A model generated the notes under the pieces. It did not search any database. It saw only the letters and a program-made list of their open reading frames with translations, and was not told the origin of the DNA. From assembly GCA_016165875.1 (NCBI GenBank), contig JABBOT010000015.1, positions 3,207,928-3,271,927 on the forward strand: a stretch of 64,000 nucleotides of DNA, in the 5' to 3' direction. The DNA is from Acanthopleura granulata (Eukaryota > Mollusca > Polyplacophora > Chitonida > Chitonidae). This document shows positions 53,501-64,000 of the stretch, piece after piece. The translations under genes and the position numbers were made by a program. Every line of letters begins with the position of its first letter. Within the stretch, counting starts at the first letter, position 1.

Positions 53501-56500
53501 CAATCACGTCACCTCAGACTCATGAATATTCAGATCCTGTACGTTGAAAAAAAAGGTTCCTTGAAATCCGGGACACCTAAATAGATTCCTTTAGTCCTTT
53601 AGTCGTCGTTGAGAATGTTTCTCTTTGTATGAATCCGCCACTGAACCACAGTCTTGGGCAAAGAATTTTAGACATTTTCATACCACAAATTTTCTGCGGG
53701 CCTCGGTAGCAATACGTAGCTCTCTCGAGGCAATCCGACTTTCAGCGCCCATAAAACTAACCGCCATTGTTTTAGGCTAATATTCCTGTGCGCGACGTCT
53801 CAACCAAGCCGGTCTATGTAATAGGTTCACTAGACCATTACCAAATCCATGCACTCTGGAAAAATGGTAATTTTTTTATCAAATATTTTGGGTAAATGTC
53901 ACTCTTTGTTCAAACTTCCCATTTATGAGTCAGTTTCTGATTGAAACTATGGTTGGAAGCAGATGCCTTGGTGCATGGTCAAGATGTCCCCAATAGCCTA
54001 TAATGTAATACATCTCTCTGGTCTTTCGTTGAAAGGCCTGCCAGCCATCAAGGCTCTCCCGGCTCCACCCCATGCTGGCCGCCGTCGCGTAAGTCAGTGC
54101 GGCGCAGAAAACTAGCCGTCAAACAAAATTGGCGTTGCGGATCAATAATCGGAAGACCAGTTTCCAAAAACGACAAATAATACAAAGAAACCCCAAAGAA
54201 CTAAGAAGATATATAAATATAAAATTAGAATGGATTCATGCGAAAAGAAGCAAAGTAACATGTGGTACTGATCCTGGTTCCAGACGAGAGCGGGAAGAAC
54301 ATGAAAAGGCCGAACTGCAGCGCAGATGCGACGGGCTGAGCAACCATATCGGAGAGCTGGAAGGCGAGATGTCCACACTGAGGGGCAGAGTGGAGAGTTT
54401 GGAGGACGAGAACAGGCGGCTACGTGAGCAGTTAAAGAAATACCAAGATGAAATCTTCCGGCTGCGTAGCGTAAGTTTTTTTTTATTCCGAAAGTTCAAG
54501 AGTATACCACACTTCGTCCAAGGGGACTCATTGGTTCGCTGGAACAGGGGCTGGAGCAAATCACGGGAGCTATTACTGTTGTGGCTGGGGGCTTTACGTC
54601 AAGAGGTTTGTCAGGGACCTGTCGAAGGTCGGTGATTTTCTCTGGGTACTCCCGTTTCCTCCCAACCGTAAACATGGCCATCTTGGATTAAGTGACAAAT
54701 TCGCGAGAGCGAAGTTAAACACTGCTCTATCAAGCAAACAGTCATCAACCAGGCGTCTTAAAACGGAAGCAAAGATCTGGAAAGTTTCTATCAATGAAGC
54801 TCCGCTAAAGGCAGCGACTTACTTTTGATGATTTGCAGATTTTTGGCAAAAAAAAATGGTTAGTTTTTCATTAACATCTTGCATTTACCACGAATCGCAG
54901 ATATGCTGGGATGAGGAAAAAATGTCCTTGGTGAGGACGTTTTAAGACGCCTGGTTGATGACTGTTTGCTTGATAGAGACAGTGTTTAACTTCGCTCTCG
55001 CGAAGTCACTGATTATTCTGTCACTGATTATTCTGACCTTCGCGTCTTGAATTAATACCTTTTGTAAAGCAACAAAACAATAATTGTAATAACGTTGTGA
55101 ACAACTGTCAGTCATAGTCATTTCAAAGCTCTACCATAGTTGTTAACCATTCCCGCCTAATGTAATTAGGACCCATAGCTGAGCAGTTCTATTGTTTATT
55201 TTTGTCTTTCCGATGAAGTTTTACGAGCAAACTAATTCCTCACGCATTGCAATGATCTATTCAGCTTGGGTTGCCTGTTGTTTCAAAGTATCCTATTCTC
55301 TCAATGTTTATGTGTATTATTACCGTTTTTCACAGGATCTTGACAACGAGACCCTGGCTCACATCAACGAGTCCAACTTGAGGCAGTCGCTGGAAGAACA
55401 GTTGGCCTTCGTCACTGGAGTCTACGAGGCTGTAAGTAGATGTTGAAATGCTCTGGTTGAGATGTGAGTTTGGGGTGGGGCGTGGTGGATGGGACGGTAG
55501 AGGAGATTTAATAGCTGTGTTATCGGGTAGATGAGCCCATGACAATTGGAATCGTCCATCGCAGACTTGGGCATAAATTCTAAACCATCACGCATCGCCT
55601 AGTTTGTTTCAATCTATATATGTCGTATGAGACATTTATATACCAGCCCTTAACAAAAATAGGCCTTCTGGATCAGGTATGGCAATATCCATTTCCACAA
55701 CAACATTTAATGCTCCCCTTCCAAAATAAAGAAGAAAAAAAAAGACAGGACGGATTCATTCAAGGAAAAGCAGTCCGCAGGTTTTTTGTATCGCAAGGGA
55801 AGTTTCGGTTAATGAGACCTGCAATGAGTGTTGTCGTGCTTGAGACTTGGTCATACCAATGAGTATTGGACAGGAACTTTGTTAAGTACTTGGCAAAGGT
55901 CGTTCGGATCACTCCAGGCATTCCGATTGCCCGCACAAAACTGACCGCATAAAAAGTATATTTGGAAAATTCTGAAGTAGGATCTCAAATACCAAGGAAA
56001 CAAATATACATTCGTTACACTTGCACCATCCAGACCATCCAGATATATGCAAAGGGCTTGTACTTATCCATATAAGGTTTGTGCCTGTTATTTATTCGGG
56101 TTGGTATGGCGTTAAGCGTCAATCAGCCAATGAATCGAGTTGGGATATTAGTCAAATGCTCAACGTGAGGTTCAACAGTATTGTGGCTTATATATCGTGC
56201 TTCTTTGATAATATTTGCAATAATTTGAACATATCCTTTGGAGTCATTGTTGCGTATAATATTGTTCATGCTTTACTTTTAGAAACATAATGGTTCTTTT
56301 AAGAAATCAAGGTTGCAATCAGTTCTAACTTCGCTACTCATGTATATTATACCTATTAGCTGGCAGAACCGGTTACCACGTCAGTATTCGGTAATTTCTC
56401 ACAGATATCCATTAAGGCAGTGAAGTAGGGGAGGAGTATCAAAATTCAATTTCATATATACTTGCTTTTATCATTTAAAACCTAACAGGAAATCAAAGAA

Positions 56501-59500
56501 CTGACAGATCTGGCTAACCGCGACACCACAATCGAAATGAGAGATTACTGGAAGGGCGAGATTGCCAAATGCCTGAGAGAGCTGCAAGTTGAGTACGACA
56601 ACCGTCTGGACTTGATGAGAAACGACATCGAGTCTAAATACACCCTGCAGGTTAGTCACATAGTTATCGCCCTTTACACCATTCTGGCAGATTTTCTATT
56701 TCCTACTGTTACAGATTTCCTAAGCATAGACCTTGGATCCTGTTTTAAGACAAATAGTATTTTAAATTATTCCCAAAGCAAAAACAATAGCACGTTCTAT
56801 CGATGACATCGGAGGGCCTTAGTTTTAAGCAGGATAATACTTATGCCTAAATTATCTTTTAAAAGATGAAATCATCTTCAGTACACGAAATAAAATAAAA
56901 CTTTATGCCAAATTTACGTTTTTCGGTTGTTGTCGAAATTTTTTAATTATCTGATATTTTATGTTAAATAAAAAAAGAACCCAAACAATTTATAAAAAAC
57001 AAATACTCGTCAATAGTGTATTCTGTTGTCCATTCCTGTCTTAGCGAAGATGGTTTATTGGCAAACTGGTGACCATGTATTGCAAGAAAACAGCGGTCAT
57101 TGCCGCTTGGAGCAGTCCCCATTGCGTAGGGCAAGCTACCATATGAAGAGCAGAAAATCTCTATATATAATACTGACTTCCTTTCCTGTCATACGTATAA
57201 AGGTCTGCGAGCAACCTGCAGATAGCCATGAGTTTCCCCCGGGCACTGATCGGTTTCCTGCCGCCGTCATATAAGTGTAATATTCAAATAAATGAATATA
57301 GTATGGATAGTTTATTATGGCATAGATACCCATGACTTATGACCCTACAAGCATATAACTTTTCAATTTGGTGATGACAGACACTAGACATCAACATTTA
57401 CGGCATGTGTACACGTGTCCGCAGACTAGTATAAGAGGGGAGAAAGCGTAGTACAAATGTTAGATTCTGTGAAACGTGAAACATTTGTCAACAATATACT
57501 TTAGGTTTCTTAGCTCTTGTACATTAATTCTGGATCAAGAAGTTTAAGTTAACATGTGAACCATTTCCAATCAACGGAATCAGATTTAAATTTATCTAAT
57601 GGCATTATTTATGATTTGGTTTTCAGCTGCGCGAGCTTCGTGCAGGGTCGCAGAAGGATCTTTTCGAGGTGAACCATCTTCGTGAAGAGTTGACGAGAGC
57701 AAAGGATAAGTTGTCTGAGTTGCAAGGCAAGAATGGCGAACTCGCCGCTAGGGTAAGAGAAGTAAATGTTGTTGGCTTCAACATTTGCACACGCTGTGAG
57801 TTCAAGTCTAGCTCATGTTGGCTTCCTCTCCCCCACCCCACCCCCGTACGGGGGAAGGTCTGCCAGCAACCTGCGGATATCGTGGATTTCCCCCGAGCTC
57901 TGCCCGGTTTCCTCCCACCATAATGCTGGCCGCTGTCGTATAAGTAAAATATTCTTGAGTACGGCTTAAAACAGCAATCAAATAAATAAATCAATCAATC
58001 AATATCTGCACACTGTCACATCCCACCAAGCAAATGGGGTGTGGTTAAATCTGGAACGGCAATTGTTCATATTCTCCCACGCTCTATTCAACCTTTGACA
58101 AGAAAAAAATTATCTGAAAATCCACCCAGGCTTAAGCCTCTGTCAGAAGAATAGAAAAGGCACAGATTTAACAAGTGTCTTAAAAGCGACGTTTTCTTTA
58201 GTGAAGTACGTAAAGCAAAAACTAGTCAATTACTTAGAAAAATTTTAATACACGAGTAGTATAACCACTGATGACTTCAAAATAAAGTACCGAAATACCA
58301 AAGTCAAATTTAGCCCGTCTTTCGGAGTCAGGCGACTCATGTGTTGTGTTAAACTAGTCTATGGAACACATGGTTTTTAGGAAAGATGTCAGTGACACCA
58401 TCAACAAGATTTGATTTATTTATTTGATTGCCGTTTTATTCCGTACTCAAGAATATTTCACTTATCCGACGGCGGCCAATATTATGGTGGGAGGAAACCG
58501 CGCAAAGCCGGGGGGAAACCCACGACCATCCACAGGTTGCTGGCAGACCTTCGCACTCATCAAGAAGAAGAATAAAAAAGATAAATAGAAGGAAAGTTCT
58601 AATTCTTTCCTATCAAGAAAACTGGTGGAGTGAGCATGGCCAAGGCCTGTTCACTTTACCTTGTTCCCATGTACTTGTTCGCTAAAGGTGAAGAACACTC
58701 AGCAATTCAAGTAATTCCAATAACCCGTGACGTCCAAAAAATTGCAATCAACATCATTACACTTTTCTACTTAATTTTGCTTAAGCCATTGTGCAAGGTG
58801 ACATGAAAGTGTAGATCATTTAAGCAACAGCCTGCTGAGTTAGGATGAAACCATGACTGAGGTAAATTGACAAGATTTTGACGGCTGGGTGTCTGCCAAC
58901 GATCATACTGTTATCTCTCTATACTGAAATCTTTCAATTTATTTATTTATTTATTTGATTGGTGTTTTACACCGTACTCAAGAATATTTCACTTATACGA
59001 CGGCGGCCAGCATTATGGTGGGAGGAAACCGGCAAAGCCCGGAGGAAACCCACGACCATCCGCAGGTTGCTGGCAGACCTTCCCACGTACGGTCTTGAAC
59101 TCACTGCTACCACATTGTTGGGAGGCTTCGGGTCATTGTACTGCGATATCTTTCAAAACCATTAATTTGTCCACCAATTTATTATTCTGTTTTCGTCCAT
59201 TATGTGCTCGCAGTGCGCCAGCCTGGCAGAACTCAACCGTGATCTCGAATCACAGCTTGCAAGGGCCCTGGAGGATTACGAGAACCAGAGACTGAAGTAT
59301 GAGGCGGAGCTCGAGAAGCTCCGAGGTGAGCTCGAAGGAATTCTCCGAGAGCTTCATACTCTCACCGACGCTAAGCTCAGCCTGGAAATAGAGATTGCTT
59401 CCTACAGGAAACTCCTTGAGAACGAAGAGGGCAGGTAAGGAGAATTTGACGTAATGCTCTGTAAGTCATTACCCTTCCCACCCGTCACCTCCAAATGCCG

Positions 59501-61195
59501 CAGTAAGTCAAATAGCTGTTTTTGATTGGTGCATGCATGCGAAGAACGGTTGATACGTGGGATAAACAAAAGCGCATGGCTAGTTACATGAAGAGTAAGA
59601 CTGTTCAAATCTTAGAACTATTACTACTATCAGACAGACTGAATTTTGAACAAACTTGCCTTATTTTGTACTTTCTTAATTTGTACAGGATTTTACAGAA
59701 GTTAGATTTTGCTTGTTTGTTTTTGTTTACCTAAGTTTTTGTCCATATTCCCCGCAAACACGAAAATGGACGGGGTAGATTTCACGCTATTGTGTGAACT
59801 CCCACTATTATTTTATCGTTGTTACCCATTGTGGTTGACGGCAGGTATACGGATGATCCGTTTCGACGCCTTGAATGCTTCCAAGCCACTAATGCGATTT
59901 TTTGAATGGAAAGGAAGTCAGATGTACAACGGAAGTTGAATATACAATATTGATAAGACTGGATTAAAACTACACGGTCTCACTGAAAATCTTCGACATC
60001 TGGACATGGAAGAATTTCCGATGACCTTACACACACTCAAAAACTTAAAATATCTTACACGTATAATGTTGTGTTTGATCATGACTGTTATAAAAATACA
60101 AATTTACTGAGGAACTCAAACTCTAGTAGTATGGTACATGACACTGCAGCCAAGGTATTCTCTCTGGTGTTTTTATTTTGGGGGGGGGGGCAAAAGTTAA
60201 AATTAGACGAATGCACTAGTCACAGAATGCTTCTATTTGCTTTTTGTATGGATTATTTGAAACAGTCAAGTGTTAATTTCTGGTTGCAGGCTTTCACTGA
60301 AAAAGGCTGTTGAAATCGCCGGAAATTACGTCACACGCACAGGAGTTGTAACAGACCACATCGCGTCTGGAGGTAAGATGATTGTACGAAAGCTAAATAC
60401 TTATAGCTTTAATATGAGACATCCTCGTGCACTTACGCTAACTTACCATTTAAGTGCTGATTTATGCCAGTCACAGTGTTTTGAGGTGGCTTTCATGCCT
60501 TACAGAAAAGACAAAAAGAAAAAAAACTCCTCCTTATTGAATCTATATACAACCTTTGTTCTCCATGAGTACTGGTTCTTTTCTTTCGTGGTAAATGCAA
60601 ACGTTGATCTTACGTTTAGTTTACTTTTGGGAACATGGATTCTAAAGCACGATACAAAGCAAACGCTTACCCGTAGGCGGGGCGATTATATCACAAAATT
60701 AATTTATTTATTTCTATGGTTGGTGTTTTGCGCTGTGCTCAAGGTGGGTGGAAACCGGGTATAGCCCGTGCGAAACCCACAACTGTCTGCAGGTTGCTGG
60801 CAGACCTTCCCACGCAGGGCTGTAGAGGAAACCAGCATGGGCTGGGCTTGAACAGTGACTGCACTGGTGGGAGGCTCCAGGTCATTGTGGTGCACTAGCA
60901 CACTAAAACACCTCCACTAAGGAGGCCCCTAAAAGCAAAATTAAAATCTTACCCATGGGCGGGTCTATTCTATAACAACGTTAAAGGAATAAATCAACGA
61001 AACACGTTTGCTTTCGTCGGCTATCTTTTTTGTTTAAAAGCTGTACTTAATTAAACCCAGTTTTCTATTATCTGTAAATGTTTTGCGCAATAGTTATGAA
61101 GGTTTTTTTTTTTTTGAGGAACAGTTTCCGGATCCACCATCACAACGAAGACAGTGACGCAAACACGTCGCTCCAGCCGAGGCGACCGAATCTAG
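50546..61195 (+). CDS. Tailless cytoplasmic intermediate filament protein (IF gene 2)
   Basis: Eight coding exons: 50546-51063, 54284-54470, 55336-55431, 56489-56650, 57627-57752, 59214-59434, 60290-60372 and 61125-61195, all joined at GT-AG sites, giving 487 aa. Exons 1-6 have exactly the same lengths as in the upstream paralogue (518, 187, 96, 162, 126 and 221 bases); exon 7 is 83 rather than 86. The head is nearly identical to gene 1. The rod opens with LNERFASYIEKVRFLEAQN and closes with LEIASYRKLLENEE (422-435). After exon 7 the protein ends within one short exon as VSGSTITTKTVTQTRRSSR-GDRI, a basic, Ser/Thr-rich tail of 23 residues. No lamin tail domain exon is visible from 60373 to 61124 or downstream. 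It probably co-assembles with the gene 1 product through the shared rod (inference). The start was chosen by identity with gene 1 and by the same ATG context. Confidence 0.9.
52257..52690. mobile_element. Palindromic MITE-like element in intron 1 of IF gene 2
   Basis: Arms 52257-52363 and 52563-52690 are inverted, diverged copies. Landmark pairs are TTTTTTGGCATTC/AAAAAATGCCAAAAA, AATAAAATGGAAA/TTTCCATTTTAAT and CATCTGAAAA/TTTTCAGGTG. An internal open frame at 52473-52691 is not conserved and is probably incidental. No transposase is present. Confidence 0.6.
54045..54265 (+). repeat. SINE 3' fragment fused to dispersed repeat family B
   Basis: A decayed SINE block (CCATGCTGGCCGCCGTCG, then CGTAAGT) is followed by GCCGTCAAACAAAATTGGCG and GACCAGTTTCCAAAAACGAC, matching family B copies near 31600 and 46810. 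It ends about 20 bases before the exon 2 acceptor of gene 2. Confidence 0.5.
54700..55004. mobile_element. MITE with 65-66-bp terminal inverted repeats
   Basis: Left arm 54700-54764 and right arm 54939-55004 are almost perfect inverted copies. Ends read TTCGCGAGAGCGAAGTTAAA and its complement, with one 2-base gap. The match can be extended outward through AGTGAC. About 175 bases of AT-rich core carry no frame. It lies in intron 2 of gene 2. Right after it, a 15-base unit GTCACTGATTATTCT is directly repeated (55005-55034). Confidence 0.85.
55620..55860 (+). repeat. Dispersed repeat family B, copy in intron 3 of IF gene 2
   Basis: GAGACATTTATATACCAGCC, then CTTAACAAAAATAGG and TTTCCACAACAACATTTAAT, parallel to the copy at 31600. 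Diverged, and its right limit is uncertain. Confidence 0.4.
57187..57298 (+). mobile_element. SINE 3' fragment in intron 4 of IF gene 2
   Basis: AGGTCTGCGAGCAACCTGCA, GGTTTCCTGCCGCCGTC and ATATAAGTGTAATATTC, followed by an AAATAAATG tail. The central part is deleted. Confidence 0.65.
57787..58003 (+). mobile_element. SINE copy in intron 5 of IF gene 2
   Basis: GTGAGTTCAAGTCTAGCTCA, GGGAAGGTCTGCCAGCAACC, GGTTTCCTCCCACCATAATG and AAAATATTCTTGAGTACGGC, then an (AAAT)n(CAAT)n tail. It starts about 35 bases after the exon 5 donor. Confidence 0.85.
58409..58562 (-). mobile_element. SINE copy in intron 5 of IF gene 2
   Basis: Reversed family: TTTATTTATTTGATTGCC tail, GTACTCAAGAATATTTCACT, GGTGGGAGGAAACCG and CAGGTTGCTGGCAGACCTTC. 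The tRNA-like head is missing. Confidence 0.85.
58935..59145 (-). mobile_element. SINE copy in intron 5 of IF gene 2
   Basis: (ATTT)n tail, GTACTCAAGAATATTTCACT, GCCAGCATTATGGTGGGAGG and CAGGTTGCTGGCAGACCTTC, then a B-box-side TCTTGAACTC. It ends about 70 bases before exon 6. Confidence 0.85.
59760..59890 (-). repeat. Dispersed repeat family B, reversed copy in intron 6 of IF gene 2
   Basis: On the minus strand it reads GGCGTCGAAACGGATCATCC, then GTATACCTGCCGTCAACCAC and AATGGGTAACAACGATAA. This parallels GTCGAAACAGACATTCGCAT, then ACCAGCCATCAACCATAAGC, at 31600. Confidence 0.45.
60695..60915 (-). mobile_element. SINE copy in intron 7 of IF gene 2
   Basis: Reversed copy with the conserved 3' block mostly deleted: AATTTATTTATTTCTATGG, GTGCTCAAGGTGGGTGG, CAGGTTGCTGGCAGACCTTC, GGGCTTGAACAGTGACTGCA and GGTGCACTAGCACACTAAAA. 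Confidence 0.75.
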
Positions 61196-61864
61196 GCGGA
61201 AATAACACTCCGGAACAAAGGACCAGATGTCTCACCCCACCGTAGTTTAAGTAGGGAGTACATTGGTTCACGGTTTCTTTTTAACAGTCTGTCACTTAGC
61301 CATTTACCTCGTTCGCTGGTAATATGCCTTAGACGACGGTTCAGCTTGCAAAAGAGAAAAGACCGTTACTATACTGGAAGCACTTAACAGACATAGTTTC
61401 AGCATATGCATTAGCTGTTTTGCAAAGTTCACGGCGTCAGGTCAGAAAGCGTTCTGGAAAGAAATTCTACATTCGCCTGTCAGGTTTTGGGTCATGGTTC
61501 ATGTTTGTGAGCCTCTTTCGAAATGTATGTATAAGTTTGTAGAGAGTTCTGTACGATTATGTTATGGTAGACTTAAAGGACATTTTGTTAGCTTTCGGAG
61601 AATGTTGAATTGTTATGAAGCCCTAAAGGAAAGAAATCAGTCGAATTTGTTAAGTTTGTTTTATTTGTTATATTTTCAAGCTCCATCTTGTGCTTTTTGC
61701 CCAGAAATGTTTGAAACATTTTGCTTGTGCGCATCTGAAAAAAGAAAAAAGAAATTGGTGGAAGCTCTGTGTGATGTTAGCAATGGGTAACGATTGTTCA
61801 TATGTGATGCAAATACTGTAGGTTTATGAGAAGTTTGGAACTATATTTTTACGCTAAAAGTTTT

Positions 61865-61870
61865 AATAAA
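61865..61870 (+). terminator. Polyadenylation signal of IF gene 2
   Basis: AATAAA about 670 bases after the TAG stop. Flanking sequence matches the distal signal of gene 1, so this is probably the true 3' end of the gene. Confidence 0.65.
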
Positions 61871-61974
61871 GAGATTATTGGCTTTCCGAATATGCCTTAA
61901 TATTTTTATGCTTGATCGCTTAAGAAACACGGATGTTTACTAGTAACAAGAAAACAAATGAACTGGAGAAGTGG

Positions 61975-62054
61975 AATCACTGAATCAATCAACTAATCAT
62001 TGAATCAATCAATCCTTGAATCAATCAATCAACCATTGAACCAATCAATCACTG

Positions 62055-62099
<45 letters not shown>

Positions 62100-62350
62100 A
62101 TCACTCTATCAATCATTGAATTAATCAGTCATGGAGTCGATCAATCGCCCAAGCACTGAATCAATCAACCTATCATTGAATTAATCAATCAATTATTGAA
62201 TCAATCAATCATTGAATCTATCAGTCATTGAGTCAATCAATCGCTCAATCACTGAATCAATCAATCATTGAACCAATCAATCAATCAATCATTGAATTAA
62301 TCAATCAACCATTGAATGAACCAATCAGTCACTGAATCAGTCAATTAATA
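61975..62350. repeat. (TCAATCAA)-type minisatellite
   Basis: About 375 bases of AATCAATCAATCATTGAATC and close variants. The motif resembles the SINE tails nearby, so it may have grown from one. Confidence 0.85.
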
Positions 62351-62365
62351 AATCAATGTACACGG

Positions 62366-62455
62366 TAGGGTCTTAATGCTGGCCGCCGTCGTATAAGTGA
62401 AATATTCTTGAGAAACGGCGTAAAACATCAAACAAATAAATAAAAAAATAATAAA
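62366..62455 (+). mobile_element. SINE 3' fragment
   Basis: TTAATGCTGGCCGCCGTCGT, ATAAGTGAAATATTCTTGAG and an (AAAT)n tail, immediately after the minisatellite. Confidence 0.75.
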
Positions 62456-62821
62456 TCAATGAATCAATCATAGAATATGTCACTGATTGTCAAGAGCAAG
62501 AACAGGACCTTTTCAGGATATAAAATCTCTTTGAATATCCCCATAAAACGGATAAAGTTTTGGGACAATATTTTGGTTTACCTTTCGCTAACTTTCGGGT
62601 TTGACAACCAAGTCATCGTATGAAATAAAAAAGCAGTTTAGGATCATACATATCTTGATTTTGGCATCCTACGGCTGGCCGTGCGTTTCAGAGGCCTGAT
62701 TTGTTCCGTGCAATAAATTATAGCTGTGCAACAAATCAGCAATTCAGGCAGTGGCTTTTACATGTGAGAGTTACATTTTGTGATATAAAAACGTCTACAA
62801 GAAAATAATACTCCTTAATGT

Positions 62822-62990
62822 GATTATATTTATGTATTTGAATGGTGTCTTACAATGTACTCTAGAATATTTCACTTATACGACGGCGGCCAGCATTAAC
62901 GCTGGGAGAGAACCCTGCAGAGCCAGGGAGAAACCCATTACCATCCGCTGGTTGCTGGCAGAGGAAGCCAGCGTTAACAGGACTTGTAAA
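62822..62990 (-). mobile_element. SINE copy
   Basis: Reversed family: TGTACTCTAGAATATTTCAC, TTATACGACGGCGGCCAGC, GGTTGCTGGCAGAGGAAGCC. It has a short internal deletion. Confidence 0.75.
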
Positions 62991-63257
62991 CTAATTATGA
63001 TGACACGAAACTCACAGAAAAAAACAGACAAGTATCGAGAACTCAAGACTGAATTACAATGCACGTCACAACGTACACAGAGGGAAACAAGTAGGCCAGA
63101 CACTGACCCAGTCAGCTTAAAAAGAATAAAACAAACAAAATGCAATGTTTTAAAGGCTGGATTTGTAACACTCCCCCCTAAAGAAAAGACATCTGTGCAG
63201 AATTACGGTGATCTTTGAAATCACTGAATTGAAAAAATATTTACAATAGTTACGAAA

Positions 63258-64000
63258 TTATGTTAGAGGGAATACATGTACATGTACAAAAATATATACG
63301 TACAAATGACAATTATGTATTTTTAATTCTGGACAACTGGTCAAATACACCACTAAATGCTGCACGACCAAGACAGGGTCTAATGTCCCCTTCTCTCTGT
63401 TGGAATAATTCTTTTGATGTTTATGTAGCTTCCTAGAGCAGTAACTCACAGGCTGTTCCATTCCATCCTCGCCTTCCTGGAGCAAAAGAGCTCCTACTCC
63501 GATGTCACTAGCGTCAACTACCATCTTAAAGAACGGCTAAGATGTGGAGCTTTCAAATCAGGAGGGTTAGATAGAATAGCCTTTAACCAGTCAAAAATTG
63601 ACTATCCAACCATACAAACTTGACATTCTTCTTAAGTAACTGTGTCAATCGAGAAGCAACATCGCTGCAATTTGGCACAAACTTGCGGTAAACATTACAT
63701 ACTCCAAGCACTCTAAGAATGTCTTTCTTACAAGCTGGTACTGGTAAATCCATTATGGCCTTTACCTGTTAGTAACCCTTAAGAAGACCAATCTAGTAAT
63801 GCAATTCTAGCAGTTCCTACCCTATCAATACAATCCTCAATACGTGGAATAGGATACAGGACTGGTTACAGGATTGATTAAGCGTGTTGGACCATCGGGC
63901 TTAGGGATTACCCTAATGGTGAACACCAGTTACTTGCTAGGTGCTATGATACCGTTGTCTAGCATGTATTTTATTTCCCGGTTAACAAGCTTTAACTTAA
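63258..64000 (-). pseudogene. Decayed Ty3/gypsy retrotransposon pol fragment (RT and RNase H)
   Basis: On the minus strand, 63258-63524 encodes an RNase H segment of the Ty3/gypsy type (VVDASDIGVGALLLQ, then PVSYCSRKL and NYSNREK). Upstream of it, out to the window edge, reverse transcriptase remnants include NREIKYMLDNGIIAPS and VIPKPDG, interrupted by stops and frameshifts. About 90 bases beyond the RNase H frame, a GGGGGGAG tract followed by TGTTACA (63170-63178) looks like a polypurine tract and LTR edge. If so, the integrase region has been lost. The copy is broken and cannot be active. It continues past the window. Confidence 0.75.

Noticed and set aside
60373..61124. Hidden lamin-tail exons in intron 7 of gene 2
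   Set aside because: No KGW, IWG or SWG-type motif in any frame. The intron holds a SINE and AT-rich DNA.
61975..62350. CRISPR-like array
   Set aside because: Contiguous simple repeats without unique spacers, in eukaryotic DNA.

Overview
The window is metazoan nuclear DNA, AT-rich and mostly non-coding, and most likely from a mollusc or another lophotrochozoan. Three things suggest this: two spliced protostome-type cytoplasmic intermediate filament (IF) genes with a lamin-like long coil 1B, many tRNA-derived SINE copies of a kind I associate with molluscs (from memory, not searched), and a Ty3/gypsy remnant. I cannot name the species.

Positions 1-36,140 hold no gene I can support. They contain tandem repeats (about 531-815, 4162-4298, a 33-bp minisatellite at 10,806-11,325, 19,567-19,697 and 34,125-34,770), a large palindromic element (11,971-12,457), SINE copies (one at 10,291-10,629 with an exact 18-bp target duplication), microsatellites, and single members of two unclassified dispersed repeat families.

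Positions 36,140-46,240 carry IF gene 1: a TATA-like core promoter, 11 coding exons (590 aa), a complete alpha-helical rod and a C-terminal lamin tail domain, with no nuclear localisation signal and no CaaX box. A possible alternative terminal exon after exon 7, followed by its own polyadenylation signal, would give a tailless protein of about 483 aa. Intron 4 uses a GC-AG splice pair.

Positions 50,240-61,900 carry IF gene 2, a tandem paralogue in the same orientation. Its exons 1-6 have exactly the same lengths as in gene 1, and its core promoter has the same spacing. It ends after one short exon 8, giving a 487-aa protein without the lamin tail. Its introns hold many SINEs, a MITE-like element and a second palindromic element. 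The 3' ends of the two genes are related, which suggests that gene 2 lost the tail exons internally after duplication.

The last 2 kb holds a (TCAATCAA)-type repeat, two SINE fragments and a decayed Ty3/gypsy pol fragment on the minus strand. The two IF proteins probably co-assemble in the cytoplasm as tailed and tailless partners; this is inferred from their shared rod. All coordinates were read by eye, and similarities are visual estimates.
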